From assembly GCF_033100135.1 (NCBI RefSeq), contig NZ_CP136920.1, positions 248,001-312,000 of the forward strand: a stretch of DNA of 64,000 nt, given 5' to 3'. The notes below the pieces were generated by a model. The model did no database searches, was not told the DNA's origin, and was given only the letters and a program-made list of their open reading frames with translations. This DNA comes from Rubellicoccus peritrichatus. GTDB lineage: Bacteria; Verrucomicrobiota; Verrucomicrobiia; Opitutales; Cerasicoccaceae. Shown piece by piece: positions 44,305 through 50,669 of the stretch. Position numbers and translations under genes: made by a program. Numbering within the stretch: the stretch's first letter is position 1; each line of letters begins with the position of its first letter.

Positions 44305-44967
44305 ATGAACAAAATTCACCTAGTCATAACTTATTTTTTCTCCATTTCGATTCTTTGCGGGTGGAGTGATCCTCTTGGGGAACGAAAGTGGACAAATGTT
44401 GACGGACGTTCGTTTTCGGGAGAATATATTTCAGCTGATTTGAACACTGTCACTGTGAGTAAAAATGGAAAGTATTTTGAAATTCCACTGAATACTTTAG
44501 CCTCAAAAGATCAAAACTATGTTTACACGAATCTTGGTTATCATAGATGCAGATTCGGAGACATGACCGGAGGCGCGTTTGCTGGTGATGTTGATTTTCT
44601 ATGGAAGCAGAAGGGGAAGAAAATTTTGATACACGTAATCGAATGGAAGATTCGTTTTCAGTGCCATGACCAAGAGGGAAGAGAGTTGGGAGAAGTTTAT
44701 TTTAGCGTTGGAAATATAAGGGATCGAAAATTTTGGGGAACTGAAATCTTCTCAAATAAGTTGGATTTGAATCAGTACGTGAGTCGTCAAGAGAATCTTG
44801 TTCTTTCTGATTTGGATTTTGAGGTAAAGCTAAAATCTCGCAAAGACATTGAAGATATTTTTTTAGTGGCGACTTATGCTTCAGCAAAGACCAATGGAAA
44901 GAACTACGACATGCCTACGACTTACCTTGTCTCTGACGAGGAAATCAAGTGGCCCAGCAAGAAGTAA
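44305..44967 (+). CDS. Secreted SHD1-domain protein
   Basis: 220 aa with a signal peptide (about 1-20). Residues about 27-74 match the SHD1 domain common in Planctomycetota and Verrucomicrobiota: R-K-W-T-N-V-D-G-R-S-F-S-G-E-Y...V-T-V-S-K-N-G-K-Y-F-E-I-P-L-N-T-L-A-S-K-D-Q-N-Y-V. The remainder (about 75-215) is a beta-rich domain not recognised. SHD1 is thought to bind proteins. Its lineage-typical domain in a cassette suggests this array draws genes from the same phylum. Confidence 0.7.
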   Translation: MNKIHLVITYFFSISILCGWSDPLGERKWTNVDGRSFSGEYISADLNTVTVSKNGKYFEIPLNTLASKDQNYVYTNLGYHRCRFGDMTGGAFAGDVDFLWKQKGKKILIHVIEWKIRFQCHDQEGRELGEVYFSVGNIRDRKFWGTEIFSNKLDLNQYVSRQENLVLSDLDFEVKLKSRKDIEDIFLVATYASAKTNGKNYDMPTTYLVSDEEIKWPSKK

Positions 44968-44968
44968 C

Positions 44969-45026
44969 TTCTAACAAATCAGTGCACACAACTCCGTGGC
45001 ATGCCGGTCACTGCGCGGAGTTCTAA
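44969..45026 (+). other. attC-like site
   Basis: It starts TTCTAAC two bases after the TAA stop and runs AAATCAGTGCACACAACTCC, then GCATGCC, then CACTGCGCGGAGTTCTAA. The AACTCCG/CGGAGTT and CAGTG/CACTG arms pair. The next gene starts with a TTG immediately after. Confidence 0.5.
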
Positions 45027-45521
45027 TTGAAGATAAAGGTGAAGACATCTATTAGAGAGGTTAAATCGATTGCCCAGAATCGGTATAAGATGGATATGCA
45101 AGGTTTGCATGGAATTCGTCATTGGGAACGAGTCCGCCAGAATGGACTAGAAATTGTGAAAGCCACAGAAGGAGCGAATCAAGAAGTTGTTGAACTCTTT
45201 GCTTATTTGCACGATTGCTGTCGAGTGAATGAAGGCGGTGATCCTGGGCATGGCGAGCTGGCGGCTGAGTTTGCAGCTACGCTGAGGGGGAAATCGATCC
45301 ACCTAAATGATGAAGACTTCGAGAATCTTTACATGGCCTGTAAATTCCATACGAGTGGATACACCGAAGCAGATGTGACTGTTATGGCCTGTTGGGATTC
45401 AGATCGTTTAGATTTGGGCAGATGTAATATTAAACCGAACCCGAGGTTTCTCTGCACTGAATTTGCCAAGAAGAAGTCGACCATTGATAAAGCCTACAAG
45501 AGGAGCCGTGGGCAAAAATGA
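45027..45521 (+). CDS. HD-domain phosphohydrolase
   Basis: 164 aa from a TTG placed directly at the cassette junction. The HD layout is present: M-Q-G-L-H-G-I-R-H-W-E-R-V-R (His near 31, HD-type first ligand), F-A-Y-L-H-D-C-C-R-V-N-E-G-G-D (His-Asp near 62-63), H-G-E-L-A-A-E near 75-81, K-F-H-T-S-G near 106-111, and C-W-D-S-D-R-L-D-L-G-R near 122-132 with the last Asp. It is cytoplasmic. Similar small HD proteins hydrolyse nucleotides or phosphoesters; the substrate is unknown. Confidence 0.75.
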   Translation: MKIKVKTSIREVKSIAQNRYKMDMQGLHGIRHWERVRQNGLEIVKATEGANQEVVELFAYLHDCCRVNEGGDPGHGELAAEFAATLRGKSIHLNDEDFENLYMACKFHTSGYTEADVTVMACWDSDRLDLGRCNIKPNPRFLCTEFAKKKSTIDKAYKRSRGQK

Positions 45522-45525
45522 TTAG

Positions 45526-45592
45526 AGCAAGTCGGTGCACACAACTTCGAGTAGCTTACGCTACTCCTCGCATGTGAACTCATCGCTTGATG
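45526..45592 (+). other. attC-like site
   Basis: The left part, AGCAAGTCGGTGCACACAAC, is followed by a perfect CGAGTAGC-ttac-GCTACTC hairpin. The right part is CATGTGAACTCATCGCTTGA. CAAG/CTTG and the CACA/TGTG arms pair across the hairpin, as expected for an attC fold. The 72-bp block 45594-45665 follows and leads into the next ATG. Confidence 0.5.
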
Positions 45593-45593
45593 A

Positions 45594-45665
45594 CGACTTC
45601 GTTATTGTCACTACGCAAACAAGTTTGCTACGTTCCAATACCTCGCGCCTCAGCGCGGAGTTATG
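45594..45665 (+). repeat. 72-bp spacer repeat, copy 2
   Basis: Nearly identical to 43499-43570 (about 68 of 72). It ends GCGGAGTTATGAAA, so the ATG of the next gene is inside the 3' core-like box (GTTATGA). Confidence 0.8.
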
Positions 45666-46105
45666 AAACACAACCTCAGTAGGTTCCAAATAAAGTCCAA
45701 AACAGGAATCCCTCCGTTTTTAGTATACATTGAAGGAAAAGAGGTATGCACCCTGAACTTGGAATTCCTTCATATTTCCATCCTCCAATCGGAAGATGTA
45801 GAGGACGATGACTTTGATCAATATAGGAGGGACTTTTCTGATAGAATGCGGCATACAGCTACTGCGAAGAAGCTTGCTGTCCTTCTCTGTGGGTCAAAAT
45901 TGAAGAAAAAGAGAATATAGTCAGGTGGTATGATTTCAGCAGACAAATCGGCAAGCACGAACAGCAAACCCCAAAAGAAGGATACTATTTCGATAGAAAG
46001 AATTACAACTTTCAGCTACAGAAGGTTCTTCAGTATATTGAAAAATCTAAACCCGAAGAACTAGTGAAAATAAATCACAGCCAGTCAGGAGAGGACAACG
46101 CCTAA
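45663..46105 (+). pseudogene. Hypothetical cassette gene with a frameshift
   Basis: The ATG at 45663 opens a frame that ends at 45920 after a run of K-L-K-K-K-R-I. The neighbouring frame continues without stops from about 45890 (L-W-V-K-I-E-E-K-E-N-I-V-R-W-Y-D-F-S-R-Q-I-G-K-H) to TAA at 46103-46105, which sits in GCCTAAC. Joined, they give a protein of about 147 aa with a D-V-E-D-D-D-F-D-Q-Y-R-R-D-F helix and a basic C-terminal half. The family is not recognised. The shift lies near 45885-45895. The stop inside an attC core box marks the original full-length end. Confidence 0.65.
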
Positions 46106-46138
46106 CGACGCGCCTCCCTTCATCATTCACGAAAAATA
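46099..46138 (+). other. Truncated attC-like junction
   Basis: GCCTAAC (46100-46106, carrying the stop of the gene before) is followed by GACGCGCCTCCC and then only about 20 bp before the next ATG. No 3' core box is seen, so this site looks shortened. Confidence 0.4.
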
Positions 46139-46552
46139 ATGAGCCTTAAAACCCACATCGAATTTGTTTCGGATTCTTTCCCTTCTTATCCGAATGAAGA
46201 TGAAGAAATAAACCCGGGAATTTGGGGGAAGCGACTGGCCGAATATTTGATCGATTCACTTCCAAGTCACGGGATTACTCCTAAGGAACCGTATCCAGAA
46301 GATTGGGGCTGGGAGATCCCGATTGAGAACAAAGACTTTCCTATGTTCATCGGATGCAGCAATCAGCTTGAACAAGAAGGAAACCAATTCCTGGTGTTTA
46401 TCGATCCATCAAAATCGAAAATCAGAAAAGGATTATTCAAGAAGATAGATACGACAGCAGAAATCACTCGTGTTTCTGACGCCCTAGAGAAGATTCTATC
46501 ATCACATGATGGAATACGAGAATCACGCTGGTGGGATGAAAATGAACTTTGA
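46139..46552 (+). CDS. Hypothetical cassette protein
   Basis: 137 aa, cytoplasmic. The G-I-W-G-K-R-L-A-E-Y-L near 29-39, P-E-D-W-G-W-E-I-P near 55-63 and F-P-M-F-I-G-C-S-N near 69-77 pattern belongs to a small family often seen in cassette arrays and in single-copy accessory loci. Its function is unknown. The stop overlaps the start region of the SUKH gene downstream (about 10-17 bp), so the two form one unit and are probably co-translated. Confidence 0.6.
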   Translation: MSLKTHIEFVSDSFPSYPNEDEEINPGIWGKRLAEYLIDSLPSHGITPKEPYPEDWGWEIPIENKDFPMFIGCSNQLEQEGNQFLVFIDPSKSKIRKGLFKKIDTTAEITRVSDALEKILSSHDGIRESRWWDENEL

Positions 46553-47357
46553 CGAGCGCCTAAAGATTATCTGGAAAGAACCTCAAAAGCCTGGTACGGA
46601 AGCCCCAGCTGATGCGGTGACGATTAGTGAAGTTGAGGCTAAATTGGGTGTCAAAATACCAGCAGAATATCTGAGTCTAATTAAGATAAAGAATGGAGGG
46701 CATTTTAACTGGTTCAATCATTGCGAGGGTTGCAGTTATATCACTTCGGAACTCTGGGGCATTCGAGAGGTTGGAAAGCAAGATTGGCAAGAGGTCAAGC
46801 AATACATGGAAGAGGAACAAATCGATACGCCTCGGGATATCGATAATCTCTACCCATTCGCGGGAGATGGGCATGAATACATTTGCTTTGACTACCGAGA
46901 TATTGCAAACGATGCGGAACCTTCGATCGCATGCATTGATGTTGAGTGCTTCGACGAAGATACCACGATCGCCCCAACATTTCGCGAATACATCGATAAG
47001 CTTGAGCACCGATCAATATACATGGAGTACGCTATTGAGATTTCTGATGATAGTGCAGAGTTCATTATTCACCTACTGGAAGGGTTGTTTCCAGTTACAT
47101 TTGTTGATAAATGCGAAGAATATAACTCGGACACCTACAATGCCTGCTATCCATCTTTATCTAACTGGAAACAAGGCCTTCCTTTCGATTGGATTTGGCT
47201 TAAGCGTTGTAAATCCAATTCAGGATATCACTCATGTTTTCAAGTGCCGAACGCGACGTGGTTCTTGAGCATTGGAAACAGAGAAGTGCCCACTGAACTG
47301 ATCGAGCATTTTGAAGCTGTTTCGGCTTTTAAAGTCACACCACTCTACAAGCCATAA
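46542..47357 (+). CDS. SMI1/KNR4 (SUKH) family protein
   Basis: 271 aa from the ATG at 46542 (an ATG at 46536 is possible; in-frame starts further up lie inside the gene before). The SUKH signature is clear: I-S-E-V-E-A-K-L-G-V-K-I-P-A-E-Y-L-S-L (about 28-46), I-K-N-G-G-H (49-54), L-W-G-I near 70-73, D-N-L-Y-P-F-A-G-D-G-H-E-Y-I-C-F-D near 95-111, then F-R-E-Y-I-D-K-L-E near 147-155. The C-terminal about 110 residues are an extra domain. It is likely an immunity-type protein. Its partner gene at 46139 is in the same cassette, which could be a protection pair (inference). Confidence 0.75.
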   Translation: MNFDERLKIIWKEPQKPGTEAPADAVTISEVEAKLGVKIPAEYLSLIKIKNGGHFNWFNHCEGCSYITSELWGIREVGKQDWQEVKQYMEEEQIDTPRDIDNLYPFAGDGHEYICFDYRDIANDAEPSIACIDVECFDEDTTIAPTFREYIDKLEHRSIYMEYAIEISDDSAEFIIHLLEGLFPVTFVDKCEEYNSDTYNACYPSLSNWKQGLPFDWIWLKRCKSNSGYHSCFQVPNATWFLSIGNREVPTELIEHFEAVSAFKVTPLYKP

Positions 47358-47377
47358 TCAAGATGCAGCAGGTGGCG

Positions 47378-47409
47378 CCTAACGGCGCGGCTGTGCCCGA
47401 CGTTATCCT
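47378..47409 (+). other. attC-like site, short
   Basis: GCCTAAC at the left and GTTATCC at the right, with GGCGCGGCTGTGCCCGAC between. It lies 20 bp after the SUKH stop and 24 bp before the VOC gene ATG. It is unusually short for an attC (32 bp), so it may be a decayed site. Confidence 0.5.
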
Positions 47410-47433
47410 AAAAAGATCTTTCAACACGCTTAG

Positions 47434-47820
47434 ATGAATTTAAATCAAATAACGATTCCATCGCATGATGTAAAAAGAGCAGTCTCGTTTTACGAGCGTT
47501 TAGGGCTGCGTTTGATTGTCGATTCTGCGCCACGGTATGTTCGATTTGAATGTCCAGATGGCGATTCAACATTTTCGATTCATCACGTAGAAGAGGAGAT
47601 TTTTCCAGGAGTGATGATCTATTTTGAATGTGAAGATTTGGATGGCGAATTTGATCGGCTTCGTAAGCTAGGTATCGAGTTTGACTGTAGTCCGACAGAT
47701 CAAAATTGGAAATGGAGAGAAGCTCATTTGTCAGACCCTGACGGGAACCGTTTGATATTATTTCGCGCCGGAGTTAATCGAAAGAATCCACCATGGCGAG
47801 TGAATCCGATTGAGGGATAA
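47434..47820 (+). CDS. VOC family (glyoxalase/dioxygenase-like) protein
   Basis: 128 aa. The vicinal-oxygen-chelate fold is visible: I-P-S-H-D-V-K-R-A-V-S-F-Y-E-R-L-G-L near 8-25 and V-R-F-E-C-P-D-G-D near 35-43, with the metal-ligand Glu/His region (I-Y-F-E-C-E-D-L). It closes with W-R-E-A-H-L-S-D-P-D-G-N-R-L-I-L-F near 92-108, the classic second half. It could be a lactoylglutathione lyase-type enzyme or an antibiotic-binding protein. VOC genes are frequent cassette cargo. The TAA stop is inside the 5' core box of the next attC. Confidence 0.8.
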   Translation: MNLNQITIPSHDVKRAVSFYERLGLRLIVDSAPRYVRFECPDGDSTFSIHHVEEEIFPGVMIYFECEDLDGEFDRLRKLGIEFDCSPTDQNWKWREAHLSDPDGNRLILFRAGVNRKNPPWRVNPIEG

Positions 47821-47948
47821 CAAGGCATCACATCCAACCACTGAAAGCGTCTTGAGTTTTCGATATTGATTGGTAGCTTGGGGGAGTTCTATCCGAGATA
47901 GAGCTGATCGGTTATTCGTTCAGCGGCGGATGGATTTCAACGTTATGC
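47815..47948 (+). other. attC-like site, best example
   Basis: It begins GGATAAC (47815-47821, containing the VOC stop) and ends GTTATGC (47942-47948), 6 bp before the next ATG. The left CATCCAACCACTGAAAGCG and the right CGTTCAGCGGCGGATG arms pair with few mismatches and an extra base, as in the extrahelical-base pattern of attC. At about 134 bp it fits the size range of long attC sites. Confidence 0.65.
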
Positions 47949-47954
47949 GAAAGA

Positions 47955-48482
47955 ATGAAAAAGATCGATCTAGTTGAAGCTCCCGAGAGCAAGAAGTCAG
48001 TGCTTCGTCAACTGATCGAGCTCTATGAATATGACCTCTCTCCATACACGGGCTATGAATTGAACGACCACGGATATTTCGGCTACCGTTATCTGGATAA
48101 TTATTGGACAGAAACCGACCGCTTTGTCTATTTTATCATGGTCGAAGAGAGAATCGCAGGATTCGTAATGGTGAACAGTTACTGTGAGGCATCGAAGGAT
48201 CCGAATGCGAGAACGATAGCAGAATTCTTTGTCATGAAGACGTTCAGGCGCCAGCGAATCGGTCAAGCAGCAGCGGAAAGAGTATTCAACCTGTTTCCCG
48301 GAACGTGGGAAATTCACCAGTATTTAGAGAACAAGAAATCAGTGATGTTTTGGGAAAAGGTTGTTGAAGAACACACGTCGGGAAATTTCGAAAAGAAGGT
48401 AATGATTACTGAAGACGGTGAGCAACAAGTCATCCTCTTTAACAATGCAGGAACTCGGAACAAGGCATGGCTATCCAAGTAA
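47955..48482 (+). CDS. GNAT family acetyltransferase-like protein
   Basis: 175 aa. It is an N-acetyltransferase fold with a less common front end: an L-R-Q-L-I-E-L-Y-E-Y-D-L-S-P-Y helix near 18-32, R-F-V-Y-F-I-M-V-E-E-R-I-A-G-F-V-M-V near 56-73, then E-F-F-V-M-K-T-F-R-R-Q-R-I-G-Q-A-A near 88-104 (motif A, R/Q-x-x-G), and W-E-I-H-Q near 116. This subgroup often acts on unknown small molecules. It has a good ATG at the cassette junction, and no attC-like box follows it. Confidence 0.75.
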   Translation: MKKIDLVEAPESKKSVLRQLIELYEYDLSPYTGYELNDHGYFGYRYLDNYWTETDRFVYFIMVEERIAGFVMVNSYCEASKDPNARTIAEFFVMKTFRRQRIGQAAAERVFNLFPGTWEIHQYLENKKSVMFWEKVVEEHTSGNFEKKVMITEDGEQQVILFNNAGTRNKAWLSK

Positions 48483-48627
48483 TGCTTACGATTATTTCAA
48501 AAAATACGACGATATTGATTTCACGCTCTTGATTCGTTGCAGAGAAAGCTGGATTGGAGTCCGAATGGATTATGACAATTATTCGGAAGATTCTAACATC
48601 ATCGACCTTAAAGAAATCAAATCATGA
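48445..48627 (+). CDS. Short ORF overlapping the GNAT gene, possible C-terminal remnant
   Basis: 60 codons from an ATG inside the gene before (48445), ending in TGA that overlaps the ATG of the next gene (ATGA). From about 48480 the sequence reads A-Y-D-Y-F-K-K-Y-D-D-I-D-F-T-L-L-I-R and on to E-I-K-S, with protein-like composition. It may be the last third of a deleted cassette gene fused to the 47955 gene. It is also possible that the small ORF serves to couple translation of the acetyltransferase at 48624. No family. Confidence 0.4.
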   Translation: MQELGTRHGYPSNAYDYFKKYDDIDFTLLIRCRESWIGVRMDYDNYSEDSNIIDLKEIKS

Positions 48628-49121
48628 TAAAAGGCGCAACAGTCGCAGATGCAAAGAGAATTGCTGAAATTCATGTTCAGACATGGAAGGTGGCTTATGA
48701 TGGAATCGTTACATCGTCCTACCTTGAGAGCCTGTCGATAGAGAGTCGTGCAAATCGTTGGGAGAAAAGCCTGTCGCAATCCACTGAAGGCACCTTGGTA
48801 TACGAGGAAACAGCAAGAGTCGTTGGTTGGGTTTCATATGGACCTTGCCGGGATAAGGGAGAAAGTGACAAAGGAGAGATTTATGCGATCTATGTGCTGC
48901 CAGATCATTGGGGTAATAAATATGGGAAAAAGCTGATACTTGCAGCTGAAGAAAATTTGCGACAAAGTAATTTGAAAGAGATCACTTTGTGGGTATTAGA
49001 AAAGAATTCGAGAGCCAGATTGTTTTATGAGCAGAGAGGCTACTCAGCCGATGGAATGAAAAAAGAGTTAACCATGGACGGCATTAAACTTATTGAATTG
49101 CGATACGCAAAAAGCATATAA
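48624..49121 (+). CDS. GNAT family N-acetyltransferase
   Basis: 165 aa. Typical GNAT: D-A-K-R-I-A-E-I-H-V-Q-T-W-K-V-A-Y near 8-24, G-W-V-S-Y-G near 68-73, E-I-Y-A-I-Y-V-L-P-D-H-W-G-N-K-Y-G-K-K-L (about 86-105, the acetyl-CoA P-loop, with the usual R/Q-G-x-G here N-K-Y-G), and N-S-R-A-R-L-F-Y-E-Q-R-G-Y near 130-142. The start overlaps the preceding short ORF by 4 bp. The target is unknown. It is followed by an attC-like spacer. Confidence 0.85.
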   Translation: MIKGATVADAKRIAEIHVQTWKVAYDGIVTSSYLESLSIESRANRWEKSLSQSTEGTLVYEETARVVGWVSYGPCRDKGESDKGEIYAIYVLPDHWGNKYGKKLILAAEENLRQSNLKEITLWVLEKNSRARLFYEQRGYSADGMKKELTMDGIKLIELRYAKSI

Positions 49122-49128
49122 AAATAAG

Positions 49129-49184
49129 CCTCCGGCCACAAGTCCGGTAGCGGCATACCGTCATCCGACAGCTCAGACATTAGC
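49129..49184 (+). other. attC-like site
   Basis: CCTCCGGCCACAAGTCCGG on the left and TCATCCGACAGCTCAGACATTAGC on the right. The right half has the G-C-T-C-A-G-A-C-A-T-T-A-G-C arrangement, close to a GTTRRRY end. It ends 8 bp before the next ATG. Confidence 0.45.
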
Positions 49185-49192
49185 AGAAAATC

Positions 49193-49726
49193 ATGTTCAT
49201 ACGCCAAATCAACGACAGGACGAAAATTAGCCTATCCGTACCGCAGTATGCGGACGAACTATTTGCGCTGACCGACAAGAATCGAACAATGCTTCGACAA
49301 TGGCTGCCCTGGCTTGATCACACTAAGGAGCCCAAAGATACACGAGATTTCATCACTGCCCAGCTCAGTCGCTTCACTGAATCGAAAGCCCTGCACACCA
49401 CAATATTCTATGATGACCGCATTGCTGGAGTCCTGGCTTTTAACACCATTGATTCTCAAAACAGAGCAGGACATATCGGCTACTGGCTTGGCTCGGATTT
49501 CCAGGGAAAAGGCATCATGACAGAATGTGTGAAAGATCTGATGAAAATCGGAGAGGACTTTTTCTCACTCGAGCGATTTGAAATACGCTGTGCCGTTGAA
49601 AATTCAAAGAGTCGAGCAATACCTGAGCGTTTGGACTTTCAAAATGAAGGGACAATCCGCCGTGCCGAACGTGTATACGAGAACTGGTACGATCACATAG
49701 TTTATGGAAAGATTAAAAGCTGCTAG
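49193..49726 (+). CDS. RimJ/RimL-type GNAT acetyltransferase
   Basis: 177 aa. Features of the ribosomal-protein/peptide N-acetyltransferase subgroup: R-Q-W-L-P-W-L near 35-41, G-V-L-A-F-N near 79-84, then I-G-Y-W-L-G-S-D-F-Q-G-K-G-I-M-T-E-C-V (about 95-113) with the Q-G-K-G-I-M pyrophosphate loop. It continues I-R-C-A-V-E-N-S-K-S-R-A-I-P-E-R-L-D-F near 133-151. The usual N-x-x-S-x-x-I-x-E-R-L-G-F has D in place of G. Likely substrates are N-terminal amines or small molecules. Confidence 0.85.
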   Translation: MFIRQINDRTKISLSVPQYADELFALTDKNRTMLRQWLPWLDHTKEPKDTRDFITAQLSRFTESKALHTTIFYDDRIAGVLAFNTIDSQNRAGHIGYWLGSDFQGKGIMTECVKDLMKIGEDFFSLERFEIRCAVENSKSRAIPERLDFQNEGTIRRAERVYENWYDHIVYGKIKSC

Positions 49727-49731
49727 TGGGT

Positions 49732-49784
49732 GCCGACAACGACTAAGCTGCGTGACTCACTGCGACTAACTCAAACGTTAATTA
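49732..49784 (+). other. attC-like site
   Basis: CCGACAACGACTAAGCTGCG on the left and CGACTAACTCAAACGTTAATT on the right. The right half is close to the TTAACTCAAGCGTTAGAT end of classic resistance-cassette attC sites. It lies a few bases after the GNAT stop. Confidence 0.55.
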
Positions 49785-49841
49785 AAGAATGATGCTATCT
49801 TGAATCGTCGCCTCTTGACCCCAAGGATGGACACGTTAGGT
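49785..49841 (+). other. Possible gene-less cassette unit
   Basis: 57 bp between two 3' core boxes, GTTAATT (49778-49784) and GTTAGGT (49835-49841). GTTAGGT fully matches GTTRRRY. The TATCTTG and CAAGGATG arms within it pair with one extra base. It looks like a bare attC or a cassette that lost its gene. Confidence 0.4.
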
Positions 49842-49851
49842 AAATAAAAAC

Positions 49852-50313
49852 ATGGGACTTCCCCCTCCAATTCAACCGACTGACAGCAAGAGGGCTTCAG
49901 ATGCAGAGCATTTAAAGTTACTGGCGATCTTTCATTATATTCTCGGAGCGCTGAGTCTATGCAGTATTCTATTTATTCTACTGCACTACATGCTGTTCAG
50001 TACCTTCTTTAATAATCCAGATTTCTTTCCAGAAGGAGAAAAACCTCCGGAAATGCCTGAAGGATTCTTTATACTTATTATGGCCTTCTATGTTTTGGGG
50101 GCTCTCTTTTCGATTGTTTCAGGAGGACTGCTTATTGCATCAGCAAGATTTATCCAGAAGAGGAAAAATCGAACGTTTTCGATAATAGTTGCTGGCCTGT
50201 GCTGTCTAATGTTTCCATTCGGGACGATATTAGGAGTATTTACACTGATGAAGTTACTATCCGATTCCGTTAAGATTGCTTATACTGAAAGCGAAAGCAC
50301 CGGGGTAGCATAA
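49852..50313 (+). CDS. Small membrane protein
   Basis: 153 aa with a soluble start (about 1-20) and four hydrophobic segments (about 25-48, 73-98, 108-118 and 120-142). The S-L-C-S-I-L-F-I-L-L-H-Y and G-A-L-F-S-I-V-S-G-G-L-L-I-A-S-A-R patterns are typical of small four-helix membrane proteins often annotated only as hypothetical. Membrane proteins of this size are common cassette cargo. Its TAA stop is inside the 5' core-like box GCATAAC. Confidence 0.7.
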   Translation: MGLPPPIQPTDSKRASDAEHLKLLAIFHYILGALSLCSILFILLHYMLFSTFFNNPDFFPEGEKPPEMPEGFFILIMAFYVLGALFSIVSGGLLIASARFIQKRKNRTFSIIVAGLCCLMFPFGTILGVFTLMKLLSDSVKIAYTESESTGVA

Positions 50314-50395
50314 CCTGACAAGTCGATGCCGGCAATTCGGAGCTTTACGCGCTTCCTGAAGATGGGGTTCGCTCTGCACTCTACGCCTGTTATGT
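50308..50395 (+). other. attC-like site, last of the array
   Basis: GCATAAC (50308-50314, with the stop of the gene before) and GTTATGT (50389-50395), about 88 bp apart, are complementary boxes. The right half overlaps an open reading frame, so the true end may differ. Confidence 0.4.
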
Positions 50396-50669
50396 CGACA
50401 AAAAAGAACTCGGCTTTTACGGACTGGAAGCTGAGCCTACCTTAGATACCGACTGGCGCGAGGCTGCTCTACGCAAAATTTGGTCGCATAACGTAAGCTT
50501 AGGTTATGCGACAGCTCACCGTAAAGGCTTACTTATTGTCGTCGTATGGCATGATCGCGTATCTCCCGAATGTTGGGCCACAGTGAACGCAAGCATCGCT
50601 AATGCGAATAGATGCTCCCTTATGAAAACGCAACGCAGGCATCAGAGGAAACTCATAAATAACAAATAA
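50319..50669 (+). pseudogene. Truncated ORF without a start codon
   Basis: An open frame of 116 codons begins right after a stop inside the attC-like site and has no ATG/GTG/TTG in the first part. The sequence looks coding: E-L-Y-A-L-P-E-D-G-V-R-S-A-L-Y-A-C-Y-V-D-K-K, then T-D-W-R-E-A-A-L-R-K-I-W, then L-L-I-V-V-V-W-H-D-R-V-S-P-E-C-W. It is probably the 3' part of an older gene cut at the edge of the array. The family is not recognised. It marks the right boundary of the array. Confidence 0.5.
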
